From Thermoplasmata archaeon (GTDB lineage: Archaea; Thermoplasmatota; Thermoplasmata; UBA184), in assembly GCA_021827545.1 (NCBI GenBank), contig JAKAVH010000120.1, forward strand, positions 1 through 13,191: a stretch of DNA of 13,191 nt, read 5' to 3'. Below are positions 6,497-13,191 of the stretch, in pieces. A program made the position numbers and the translations under genes. Position 1 is the first letter of the stretch. The number at the start of each line of letters is the position of its first letter. Under the pieces are notes generated by a model, which was given only the letters and a program-made list of their open reading frames with translations, ran no database searches and was not told the origin of the DNA.

Positions 6497-7228
6497 ATGC
6501 AGTCCGTTACGCTCGAGCTCCGGACCGACGACCTCGCGCTCCTCGGCGTGATCCCGGAGGGGCTGTTCGAGAAGTACGAGGAGATCGAGCTGCTCGAGAC
6601 CCTGCGGCTCGAGCAGGGCTGGCGGCTCCAGCTCCTGCGCGTTCGACGCCGCGGGGCCCTCAAGACCGCGGCCGAGCTCGAGCGGGAGTCCCGGCGCATC
6701 CGGGCGATGTACGGGCTCGAGAGCTTCGAACTGGTGGAGCGGCGTCCCCGAACGCGCGACTACATCCTCCTCGTCCGCCAGCGGAACCCCGAGCGCCTGC
6801 GCCGCCTGCTCTCGCTCGCGGGAGGGGAGATCTCCCCGACCGCACCGTTCCGCCTGACGCCCGAGAAGGTCGTTGCGTCGTTCCACGGCGAGGAGCGGGC
6901 CCTCCGCCGGGTGTTGAAGCGGCTCGACCGGGAGGAGTTCCCGTACCGGGTCCTGCGCGCTTCGGGACGGCCGCAGCTTCCCGAGGAGGCCCGAGAAGCG
7001 CTCACGCCGCTCCAGGCCAAGCTCGTCGCCCGCGCCTGGGTGCTCGGCTACTACGCGGTCCCGCGCCGGGTGACCCTGACGCGCCTCGCGCGTCACTCCG
7101 GTCGCAGCGCGCCGGCCTACGGCAAGGTCCTTCGAAGGGCGGAAGGCCGGCTCGTCCAGCGCTGGCTCGCGACCGAAGGGGGTTTCCTCGAGGAAGCCGG
7201 TGGGCCGACGGTCGCGCGGGAACCCTAA
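6497..7228 (+). CDS. HTH_10 (Bat-like) transcriptional regulator
   Basis: The C-terminal segment (about 169-225) is a bacterio-opsin-activator HTH domain: LTPLQAKLVARAWVLGYYAV, then PRRVTLTRLARHSGRSAPAY and GKVLRRAEGRL. It matches the usual order of leading helix, GYY-x2-PR turn, recognition helix and LRRAE helix. The first 160 residues are a mixed alpha/beta sensor-like part without cysteines or a membrane span, as is common in haloarchaeal and Thermoplasmata members. The ligand is unknown. ATG 6497 is preceded directly by GGGAGG, too close for normal Shine-Dalgarno use, and by a TATA-like box at the distance fitting a leaderless transcript. Divergence from ubiD suggests it may control quinone synthesis; that is inference. 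Confidence 0.88.
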   Translation: MQSVTLELRTDDLALLGVIPEGLFEKYEEIELLETLRLEQGWRLQLLRVRRRGALKTAAELERESRRIRAMYGLESFELVERRPRTRDYILLVRQRNPERLRRLLSLAGGEISPTAPFRLTPEKVVASFHGEERALRRVLKRLDREEFPYRVLRASGRPQLPEEAREALTPLQAKLVARAWVLGYYAVPRRVTLTRLARHSGRSAPAYGKVLRRAEGRLVQRWLATEGGFLEEAGGPTVAREP

Positions 7229-7232
7229 AGAG
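7225..7232 (+). promoter_or_regulatory. Candidate promoter box of dut
   Basis: CTAAAGAG stands out in a GC-rich stretch and contains the TAA stop of the regulator gene. Its centre is about 26 bases before GTG 7255, the leaderless spacing seen at the other promoters here. Confidence 0.42.
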
Positions 7233-7254
7233 AGACCGCCGCTCCCGAACGGCC

Positions 7255-7698
7255 GTGCCCGACCCCACGCGTACGGTCGTCGTCGAGCGGGTCCCCGACG
7301 CGCCCGCGGTGGCGCTGCCGGCGCGGGCGACCGAGGGCTCCGCCTGCTTCGACCTCGCGGCGGCAGAAGACGTCGAGCTCGAGCGGGGCCGGGTGACGCT
7401 CGTGCGTACGGGACTTCGCCTCCGCTGCCCGCCCGGCACGTTCCTCGAGGTCCGTCCGCGCAGCGGCCTCGGCTCCCGCGGGGTGCTGATGGCGAACGCT
7501 CCCGGGACGATCGATGCCGATTACTCCGGCGAGGTGAGGGTGCCCCTCACGTACCTCTTCGAAGGGCGCTACGCGATTCACGTCGGGGACCGGATCGGCC
7601 AGGTCCGACTGGTGGAGGAGCTCCCGACCGAGTTCGCGCCCGGCGAGGTCCTCCCGGTCGCCTCCCGCAACGGCGGGTTCGGCAGCACCGGCCGCTAG
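7255..7698 (+). CDS. dut: dUTP diphosphatase (trimeric dUTPase)
   Basis: This enzyme hydrolyses dUTP to dUMP and diphosphate, keeping uracil out of DNA and supplying dUMP. All five trimeric dUTPase motifs are visible in the 147 residues. Motif 1 is GSACFDL (28-34) and motif 2 is PRSGL (68-72). Motif 3 is NAPGTIDADYSGEV (81-94), with catalytic Asp87 and Tyr90. Motif 4 is GDRIGQ (111-116), and the C-terminal lid motif 5 is RNGGFGSTG (138-146). A dCTP deaminase is less likely because the lid motif and overall length fit dUTPase. The start is GTG 7255, about 26 bases after CTAAAGAG. The frame is open far upstream, but that part overlaps the regulator gene and is not coding. It ends in TAG, one base from the convergent helicase stop. 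Confidence 0.93.
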   Translation: MPDPTRTVVVERVPDAPAVALPARATEGSACFDLAAAEDVELERGRVTLVRTGLRLRCPPGTFLEVRPRSGLGSRGVLMANAPGTIDADYSGEVRVPLTYLFEGRYAIHVGDRIGQVRLVEELPTEFAPGEVLPVASRNGGFGSTGR

Positions 7699-7699
7699 A

Positions 7700-9301
7700 T
7701 CAGTCGAACTCCGTGAGGATCCGCTGGACCCTCTTCGGCTCCAGCGGGGGCGGAGCCCCACCGCGGGCGGCGTCGGCCTGGACCTTCTCGAGCATCTCGT
7801 GCATCCGACGCTCCCGGGCGAACGCGGCGCGGTGGAGCGCCACATCCCGAGTCCCGTCGGCCACGAGGACGACGGCCCGCCCCGTCCGGGCCCGACCGGT
7901 CCGGCCGCGGCGCTGGATGGTCCGGATCACATCCGGGATCGGCTCGTAGAAGACGACGAGGTCGGTGGCAGGGATGTCGAGCCCTTCTTCCGCGACGGAC
8001 GTGGCGACGAGGCAGTTCACTTCCCCCCGACGGAACCGGTCGAGGACCTCGACCTGCGACCGCTGGCTCAGGCCAACGTCCGTACCGTGCGTGGCCTGGC
8101 CGACGAACCGCGCCGGCCGGACGAGACCGTCCGAGTACTTCGCGAACTCCTCCACGAGCCGGTCGACGGTGTCGCGGTACTGGGCGAAGACGATCACCCG
8201 GGCCCCCGGGTGCTCGGCGAGCTCGCGGCGGACCGTGTCGAGCGTGATCGCGACCTTCGGGTGCTCGACCGTGAGGCGGTCGAGCCGGCGCCGGACCTCC
8301 TCGACGTCCGGGTCCCCGAGGAACGCCCGGAGGGAAGGGGTCCACCGACCACCCTCCCCGGGAATCTGGCGGGCGAGGTACTCCCGCAGCGCGTCGACCC
8401 CCTGGCTCTCGATCAGCTCGAGCGCGTGAAGACCCTTCATCGCCGCGGCCTGCGCGGTCACCGCTTTCCAGACCAACCCATTCGCCGGTCCCGACCGGCC
8501 CTCGACGGAGAGCTGCCGCTGCAGGCGGGCGCGGAGCTCGAGGAGCGTGCGTCGGTTCGCCTCTCCCCCCGGGAGGAGGTTGAGCCCCCGCAGCACCTCT
8601 GCTTGCCGGGCGACCGCGGCCCTCAGGAGGACCGCCAGGTGACGGACCTCCACCGGCACCGGGACGGGGAGCGTCTCGACGCCGATCCCGTGGACGTACG
8701 GCAGGACGTCGGGGCTCTCCTCGGTGCGGTACTCGAAGCGTTCGATCCCCAGGTTCGCCCAGACTTCGCGGATGCGTTCGAGGCGGCTGCCCGGGGAGGC
8801 GGTCATCGCGAGCACCCGGGCCCGGGGTCCGGCGCGGTTCGCCGCCGCGATGGCGACGTACGGGTAGTCGCCGACGGCCCGGTGGGCCTCGTCGAAGACG
8901 ATCAGCGAGACGGTGGCCAACGGGAACTCCCCGCTCGCAAGATCGTTCGCGATCACCTGAGGGGTCGCCACGACGACCTGCGGGGGGCGCAGCAGATCCG
9001 CCCGGCGCTCCGGGGCGATCGCCCCGGTGAGGACGAGCGGGGGCGGAGCGAAGAGGGTCCGTTCGACTTCGCGGGCGTGCTGGACGACCAGGGGCCGCGT
9101 CGGCGCGAGGAACAGCACCGAGTCCGTCGGCCGACGCAGGAGGAACTCGGCGATGACCCGCAGCGCGATCGCGGTCTTCCCGAGCCCGGTGGGGAGCACG
9201 GAGAGCGTGTCGTGATCGACGGCGGCCTCGACGACGTGGCGCTGGTAGAGCCGGTCCTCGAGGGTGCCGGGGCGCACCCGCGGGTGTTCGACCGTCCCCA
9301 T
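7700..9301 (-). CDS. hef: Hef/FANCM-type superfamily 2 helicase lacking the nuclease domain
   Basis: Hef remodels stalled replication forks and branched DNA. From ATG 9301 the product has 533 residues. Walker A is LPTGLGKT (36-43), motif II is DEAH (137-140), motif III is TAS (167-169) and motif VI is QRRGRTGR (463-470). A helical insert of about 190-330 between the two RecA-like halves is typical of Hef/FANCM. Only about 63 residues follow motif VI, so there is no XPF-type ERKxxxD nuclease or HhH tandem, unlike full-length Hef of about 750 residues. I prefer ATG 9301 because family similarity starts at VEHPRVRP; GTG 9322 would add seven residues. The stop faces dut with one base between. No nuclease gene follows. 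Confidence 0.9.
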   Translation of the reverse strand: MGTVEHPRVRPGTLEDRLYQRHVVEAAVDHDTLSVLPTGLGKTAIALRVIAEFLLRRPTDSVLFLAPTRPLVVQHAREVERTLFAPPPLVLTGAIAPERRADLLRPPQVVVATPQVIANDLASGEFPLATVSLIVFDEAHRAVGDYPYVAIAAANRAGPRARVLAMTASPGSRLERIREVWANLGIERFEYRTEESPDVLPYVHGIGVETLPVPVPVEVRHLAVLLRAAVARQAEVLRGLNLLPGGEANRRTLLELRARLQRQLSVEGRSGPANGLVWKAVTAQAAAMKGLHALELIESQGVDALREYLARQIPGEGGRWTPSLRAFLGDPDVEEVRRRLDRLTVEHPKVAITLDTVRRELAEHPGARVIVFAQYRDTVDRLVEEFAKYSDGLVRPARFVGQATHGTDVGLSQRSQVEVLDRFRRGEVNCLVATSVAEEGLDIPATDLVVFYEPIPDVIRTIQRRGRTGRARTGRAVVLVADGTRDVALHRAAFARERRMHEMLEKVQADAARGGAPPPLEPKRVQRILTEFD

Positions 9302-9336
9302 CCGGCGGACCCCGACCGGCACGGAGCGGCCACGCC

Positions 9337-9344
9337 TTTATTAG
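9337..9344. promoter_or_regulatory. Shared TATA-like box between helicase and glycosyltransferase
   Basis: TTTATTAG is the only A/T-rich stretch in the 62-base divergent spacer. On the plus strand it is centred about 24 bases before ATG 9364, the right distance for a leaderless glycosyltransferase mRNA. On the minus strand (CTAATAAA) it would start transcription near 9314, leaving a short leader before the helicase ATG at 9301. One box may serve both directions. Confidence 0.5.
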
Positions 9345-9363
9345 GGCGGGTCTACGCCGGGAG

Positions 9364-10551
9364 ATGCTCCCCCTCTTCGAGGTCGCGCTCCTCATCGCCG
9401 GGGCGGTCACGGTCCTCCTCTACCAGGGAGTCGCGCTCCTGCTCGCCGCCGAGATGCCCCGGCTCGACCCGGCCGCGGACGCCCCCGCGCCGGCGCCGCT
9501 CGTCAGCGTCGTGATCGCGGCGCGCAACGAGGCCGATGAGCTCCCCGCTACGCTCGACAGCCTGCTGGAGCAGGACTACCCGAACCTCGAGATCCTGGTC
9601 GTCGAGGACGGCTCGACCGACGGCACCCGAGCCGTGATCGACGCGCGGGTGCCGCGGGTCCGGTCCATCGTGCCCCCCCCGTTGCCGGCGGGCTGGGTCG
9701 GCAAGAACTGGGCGTGCTGGATCGGTGTCCAGGCGGCGCGGGGCGAGCGGCTCCTCTTCCTCGACGCCGACGTGCGGCTGCACCCGACGGCCGTGCGCAC
9801 GGCCGTCGCCTGGGCGGATCGGGAGGGGGCCGACCTCGCGACGATCGCGCCGGCGATCGAGATGAAGGGGTTCTGGGAGCGGGTCGTGCTGCCGTTCTAC
9901 GTTCAGGTCGTGCTGACGTACTTCCGCGCGCCCCACGTCAACCGGGACCGTTCCCGCACCGCCATGGCGAACGGCCAGTTCTGGCTCGTCCGCCGCGAGA
10001 GCTACACCGCCCTCGGTGTTGACGCCGCGGTCCGTTCCTTCGTGCTCGAGGACGTCGCGATCGCCCGCCGATTCCGCGCCGCCGGCCGGCGGCTGCGCAT
10101 CGCCTGGACCCCGGAGCTCGCGGTGACCCGGATGTACCGTGACCGGCAGGAGATGTTCGAGGGCCTGCTCAAGAACGTTCACGGTACGGCGTACTCCTCG
10201 CTCCGCCTCGTCGGGTTCCTCGCCGGACTGGTGGGCCTCTTCTGGCTCCCGCTCGGGCTGCTTCCGCTCGGTGGGCTCGTCGGGAGTCCGCTCCTCGTGG
10301 GGGTCGGGGCGTTCCTCTACTTCGCGCTGTTCGGCAAGCACGTCGTCTTCGCGCGGGCGGTCGGCGCCCCCGCTGTGTACGGCCTCCTCTATCCGCTCGC
10401 CGTCGGGTTCTACGTGGTCCTCGTGGCGACCTCGCTCGCGCGGGGTCGGAAGGGTCGCCCGATCATCTGGAAAGGGCGGGCCTACGCGATCGACCCGGGC
10501 GTCGGGGCCGGTGAGACGATGGCGTCGTCCGATCAACTCCGGGCCCCATGA
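9364..10551 (+). CDS. Membrane GT2 glycosyltransferase (CrtQ/HpnB-like)
   Basis: The 395-residue product starts with a membrane helix (about 5-30). A GT-A fold of glycosyltransferase family 2 follows: VSVVIAARNEADELPATL at 47-64, EDGSTDGT at 81-88, the metal-binding DAD at 134-136 and an ED pair at 229-230. GWVGKNWACWIG at 110-121 and a C-terminal WKGRAY at 369-374 are typical of the carotenoid/hopanoid-type branch (CrtQ, HpnB). Two to three further membrane helices lie at about 280-360. It likely transfers a sugar onto a lipid or polyprenyl acceptor at the membrane; the substrate cannot be told from sequence. CGGGAG directly abuts ATG 9364, and a TATA-like box lies 24 bases upstream. It diverges from the helicase. 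Confidence 0.88.
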   Translation: MLPLFEVALLIAGAVTVLLYQGVALLLAAEMPRLDPAADAPAPAPLVSVVIAARNEADELPATLDSLLEQDYPNLEILVVEDGSTDGTRAVIDARVPRVRSIVPPPLPAGWVGKNWACWIGVQAARGERLLFLDADVRLHPTAVRTAVAWADREGADLATIAPAIEMKGFWERVVLPFYVQVVLTYFRAPHVNRDRSRTAMANGQFWLVRRESYTALGVDAAVRSFVLEDVAIARRFRAAGRRLRIAWTPELAVTRMYRDRQEMFEGLLKNVHGTAYSSLRLVGFLAGLVGLFWLPLGLLPLGGLVGSPLLVGVGAFLYFALFGKHVVFARAVGAPAVYGLLYPLAVGFYVVLVATSLARGRKGRPIIWKGRAYAIDPGVGAGETMASSDQLRAP

Positions 10552-10621
10552 CGAGCCCCCGGGGGCCGAGCTGCCTTCCCGACCGATGCCGGTTCGCGGG
10601 CGCCGAACCCCGACCGAATCG

Positions 10622-10629
10622 CTGAAAGA
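10622..10629 (+). promoter_or_regulatory. Candidate promoter box of the aldehyde dehydrogenase
   Basis: CTGAAAGA is centred about 28 bases before ATG 10654 inside the 102-base gap after the glycosyltransferase. It resembles the CTAAAGAG box before dut. I see nothing else in this gap. Confidence 0.38.
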
Positions 10630-10653
10630 CCCCGGCGCGGTGGGCCGTCCGTT

Positions 10654-12126
10654 ATGGCGACTTCGTCCGAGCCGACGTTCGACCTGTTCATCGGGGGCCA
10701 GGAGGTCCCCGGCCACCGAGGGGACCGGCAGGTCCTCTACGATCCCGCGACGAACCATCCCCTCGGCCGCGTGGCGGTCGCCGGAGTGGAGGATGCGGGG
10801 GCGGCGATGGAGAGCTCGTAGCGGGCGTTCCGGGAGTCTCCCTGGGCGCGGGACGACGGGGCTCGACGAGGAAAGGCGCTCGGCCGCCTCGCCTCGGCGC
10901 TCGAGGCCGATCTCGAGTCGTTCGCCCGGCTCGAGACCGAGAACATGGGAAAGCCGCTCCGCGAGTCCCGGGGCGACATCGGGTACGTCGTCCGCACGCT
11001 CGAGTACTTCGCCGGTCTCGCCGACAAGGTCGAGGGAGAGACGATCCCGGTCCCCGGCGCGCGCTTCGACTACACCATCCCCGAGCCGCTCGGAGTGACG
11101 GTCCACATCGCCCCGTGGAACTACCCGCTCCTCCTCGCGATCCGCTCGGTCGCGCCGGCGCTCGCCGCCGGGAACTCGGTCGTTCTTAAGCCCGCGAGCC
11201 TGACCCCCCTCACCGCGCTCCGCTTCGCCCGGCTCGCGAAAGCCGCGGGGGTGCCGGACGGGATCCTCAACGTCGTACCGGGGCCGGGGCGCGAGGTCGG
11301 CGAGGCCCTCGCGCAGGACGCACGCTGCCGCTCGATCACGTTCACCGGGAGCGGCGAGGTCGGCGCGCGCATCGCCGAGATCGCCGCCCATCGGCTCGTC
11401 CCCGTGACGCTCGAACTCGGAGGAAAGGGCCCGGTGGTGGTCTTCGCGGACGCCGACCTCGACCGAGCTACGAAAGGCATCGGCTACGGGATCTTCCAGA
11501 ACGCGGGCCAGATGTGCTGGGCGAGCTCCCGGCTGATCGTCCACGAGAGCGTGCGGGAGACCGTCCTCGAGCGGGTCCGCGCGATCGCGGAGAAGCTGCG
11601 CCTCGGGCCGGGTCTCGCGGAAGGGGTCGAGATGGGGCCCCTCGTCTCCCGGGAGCAGGTCGAGCGGGTGCTCGGGTTCGTCGAGGAGGCCCGCGGTGAC
11701 GGCGCGAAGCTCCTCACCGGGGGGTCGCGGGTCACCGAGGGGGAGCTTTCCCGCGGGAACTTCGTCCGGCCGACGGTGCTCACCGAACTCCCCGCAAGCT
11801 CGCGAGCCCTCCGGGAAGAGATCTTCGGTCCGGTCCTCTCGGTCCTCTCGTTCTCGGATCCCGAGGAGGCGATCCGGCTCGCGAACGACACGCCGTACGG
11901 CCTGTTGGGCACGCTCTGGACCCGCGACCTCGGGACCGCGCACACGGTCGCGCGGCGGATCGACTGCGGCATGATCGTCGTCAACGAGGCGCCGCTCACC
12001 TACCCCCAGTCGCCGTTCGGGGGGATGAAAGGGAGCGGCCTCGGCTTCGAACAGGGCCGCCGGGCGATCGCGGCCTACATGCGCCGCAAGAACGTCCTGG
12101 TCAACCTCGCGACCTCGAAGCGGTAG
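10654..12126 (+). pseudogene. NAD(P)-dependent aldehyde dehydrogenase interrupted by one in-frame TAG
   Basis: Read through, this is a 490-residue aldehyde dehydrogenase of normal length that oxidises an aldehyde to the acid. All active-site features are present: APWNYP with Asn156, the LELGGKG segment with general base Glu254, and NAGQMCWA with catalytic Cys288. The 34-residue Glu-Cys spacing is usual. A TAG at 10819-10821 (codon 56) falls between AAMESS and RAFRESPWAR, where relatives have a charged or polar residue in a helix. Everything before and after aligns in one frame with no other lesion. Re-initiation at ATG 10945 would lose 97 residues, including part of the cofactor domain. It may be a recent nonsense mutation, a base-call error or a read-through gene. 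The substrate is not identifiable; the family includes succinic-semialdehyde and betaine-aldehyde enzymes. Confidence 0.88.
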
Positions 12127-12166
12127 CCGCGAGACCGGGAACGACCCTCCGGGTTCGTACGAAACC

Positions 12167-12174
12167 CCAAAAGG
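12167..12174 (+). promoter_or_regulatory. Candidate promoter box of the zinc-ribbon membrane protein
   Basis: CCAAAAGG, preceded by a CGAAA that could act as BRE, is centred about 29 bases before GTG 12200 in the 73-base gap after the aldehyde dehydrogenase. It fits the leaderless spacing seen elsewhere in the window. Confidence 0.4.
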
Positions 12175-12199
12175 AGCCGGCGGGGGTCAACGCCCTACG

Positions 12200-12829
12200 G
12201 TGAACGCGAGGGGTACGCCCGTCCAAGGGAGCTGGGGCGCCTGCCGCTTCTGCGGCGTGGCCGTACGCTCGGGGGCGGAGAAGTGCGAGATCTGCGGCGC
12301 TCCCGCGCCGCTTTCCGCGGCGGAGATTCCGTCCGCCCCGAAGCGCGTGCGGCGTTGGCTGCGATTCACGGGGCTGTTCCGGAGCCTCATCGTCGTCGGG
12401 GTGGTGGTCGGGATCACCTACGCGGTCGTGTCGGCCGTCATCCAGGGTCCGCCGGTCCTCACGGGTGACCCCCTCACGACCGCGACCACGTACGTGCTGG
12501 CACCCGGCAACTTTAGCATGTTCTGGGGCGAGATCACCGGCGGGGACTTCGTGATCGGCAACTTCTCGTCCGTCCAGCCCGCCGGCACGAACATCGCGCT
12601 CAACGTCTACAACACGACGCAGTGGATCGCGTTCGCCAACCACTCGGTGACGAACGCCTCCTGGTCGGTGGCCCCGACCGACAGCGGCCGCATCGTCTTC
12701 TCCGCGCCGGTGACCGCGAACTACTACTTCGTCTTCGTGAACCCGTACCCGCGGTCGTCGCACCTTTCGATCGCCTTCTACGAGACGACCCAGTACGAGT
12801 CGAACGTCGCCGGTGGCGGATTCTACTGA
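12200..12829 (+). CDS. Membrane-anchored zinc-ribbon protein with a sequon-rich outer domain
   Basis: The 209-residue product starts at GTG 12200. It has an N-terminal zinc ribbon (Cys15, Cys18, Cys29, Cys32), then a basic linker (about 48-61) and one membrane helix (about 62-82). A beta-rich, Asn/Thr/Ser-rich domain follows to the C-terminus. The basic linker before the helix places the ribbon in the cytoplasm and the rest outside. The outer part has five N-x-S/T sequons (Asn104, 121, 138, 147 and 152), consistent with archaeal N-glycosylation. No enzyme motif is visible and the outer domain is not one I recognise. The architecture is common in Thermoplasmata proteins of unknown role. Its stop overlaps the convergent kptA stop by seven bases. 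Confidence 0.82.
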   Translation: MNARGTPVQGSWGACRFCGVAVRSGAEKCEICGAPAPLSAAEIPSAPKRVRRWLRFTGLFRSLIVVGVVVGITYAVVSAVIQGPPVLTGDPLTTATTYVLAPGNFSMFWGEITGGDFVIGNFSSVQPAGTNIALNVYNTTQWIAFANHSVTNASWSVAPTDSGRIVFSAPVTANYYFVFVNPYPRSSHLSIAFYETTQYESNVAGGGFY

Positions 12830-13191
12830 GTGGGCGACCCGTCCGACGGAGCGGGTCCGGGCGGCGATTCGATCCGTTGCAGGTACTCGGCCGGGACCTG
12901 GTCGACGACGTACACGGTCTTGCCGGCCTTGCGGATCACGAGCCCATCCCCGCGCGCGCGCTTCGCGTCGACCTCGAGGATGATCGGATCCGGTGTGCGG
13001 ACGGACCCGGCGGACCTCGCGTCCTCCGCCGTTTTCGACAGATGGACCTTCTTGCGGTCCGAGGGACGCAGGCCGACCTCGAGGACGATGCCGGCCTCCT
13101 CGGAGGTCACGGGATAGTACAGGAGGTCCGGGATGTTCTCGGTGGGAAGGTCGGGCTCGACCTCGACCGTGTGGCCGTAGGTCGCGCGGAC
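12823..13191 (-). CDS. kptA: RNA 2'-phosphotransferase KptA/Tpt1, 3' part
   Basis: KptA moves a 2'-phosphate from RNA to NAD+, producing ADP-ribose 1'',2''-cyclic phosphate. In eukaryotes this finishes tRNA splicing; in archaea the substrate is less clear. The 122 residues in the window match the C-terminal half. VRATYGHTVEV at the edge is the conserved R-A-x-x-G-H segment. LLYYPVTSEEAGIVLEVGLRP and KKVHLSKTAEDA follow, then IILEVDAKRARGDGLVIRKA and VYVVDQVPAEYLQRI. The N-terminal LRH region with the other catalytic Arg and His lies beyond the window. About 15 residues of Pro/Ser-rich tail precede a TAG stop, which overlaps the neighbour's stop. Confidence 0.88.
   Translation of the reverse strand, partial: VRATYGHTVEVEPDLPTENIPDLLYYPVTSEEAGIVLEVGLRPSDRKKVHLSKTAEDARSAGSVRTPDPIILEVDAKRARGDGLVIRKAGKTVYVVDQVPAEYLQRIESPPGPAPSDGSPTQ

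Noticed and set aside
5208..6551. Plus-strand open frame of about 447 codons opposite ubiD
   Set aside because: Low-complexity Asp/Arg/Glu-rich translation opposite a clear UbiD with intact motifs.
5896..7254. Long in-frame upstream extension of dut
   Set aside because: It overlaps ubiD antisense and the HTH_10 gene and has no family similarity. dUTPase length and motifs fit a start at GTG 7255.
10819..10821. Pyrrolysine codon
   Set aside because: No pyl genes are in view, the gene is not a methylamine methyltransferase, and three genes here use TAG as terminal stop. Kept only as a remote option.
9352..11943. Minus-strand open frame of about 863 codons opposite the glycosyltransferase and aldehyde dehydrogenase
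   Set aside because: Charged low-complexity sequence spanning two well-supported plus-strand genes. It is an artefact of GC-rich codons.
1..13191. CRISPR array, rRNA, toxin-antitoxin or defence island
   Set aside because: No regularly spaced repeats, no rRNA sequence and no known defence-gene motifs were seen. The Hef helicase fits DNA repair.

Overview
The window looks like GC-rich archaeal chromosome, most probably from an uncultured Thermoplasmatota-type euryarchaeon. The evidence is an archaeosine synthase (ArcS), a Hef-type helicase, a HTH_10 (Bat-like) regulator, a KptA RNA 2'-phosphotransferase and a UbiA/UbiD pair. In addition, short A/T-rich boxes lie about 24-31 bases before most first genes, the layout of archaeal leaderless promoters. 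The lineage call is inference from gene content; no rRNA is present.

Left edge (1-1675): an accessory patch. Bases 1-241 are the terminal part of an IS21-family insertion sequence on the minus strand, with the start of its IstA transposase, two 22-base terminal repeats and a TG/CA end. It appears to have cut a family B DNA polymerase gene. What remains of that gene (242-1400) carries motifs B and C and the KxY motif, but no exonuclease domain or motif A. A short reading frame continues past its TGA stop to 1553. The patch ends next to the 3' end of a tRNA-Val(UAC) gene.

Centre-left (1676-6410, all minus strand): tRNA-Val, arcS, an unrecognised 118-residue protein, a UbiA-family prenyltransferase and a UbiD-family decarboxylase. 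ubiD and ubiA overlap by four bases and probably form an operon for isoprenoid quinone synthesis. The 118-residue gene and arcS form a second unit. The arcS stop codon lies inside the tRNA-Val gene.

Centre (6497-9301): a HTH_10 regulator diverges from ubiD. A dUTPase follows on the plus strand and converges, one base apart, with a Hef-like helicase that lacks the nuclease half.

Right (9364-13191): a membrane GT2 glycosyltransferase of the CrtQ/HpnB type; an aldehyde dehydrogenase that is intact except for one in-frame TAG at codon 56; a membrane-anchored zinc-ribbon protein with an outer domain rich in N-glycosylation sequons; and, convergent with it, the 3' part of kptA running off the window.

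The genes are mostly housekeeping: tRNA modification and repair, nucleotide sanitation, DNA repair, quinone and lipid or glycan metabolism. The clearest anomalies are the IS-broken polymerase, the amber codon in the aldehyde dehydrogenase, and the arcS/tRNA overlap. I did not find a convincing new defence or mobile system.
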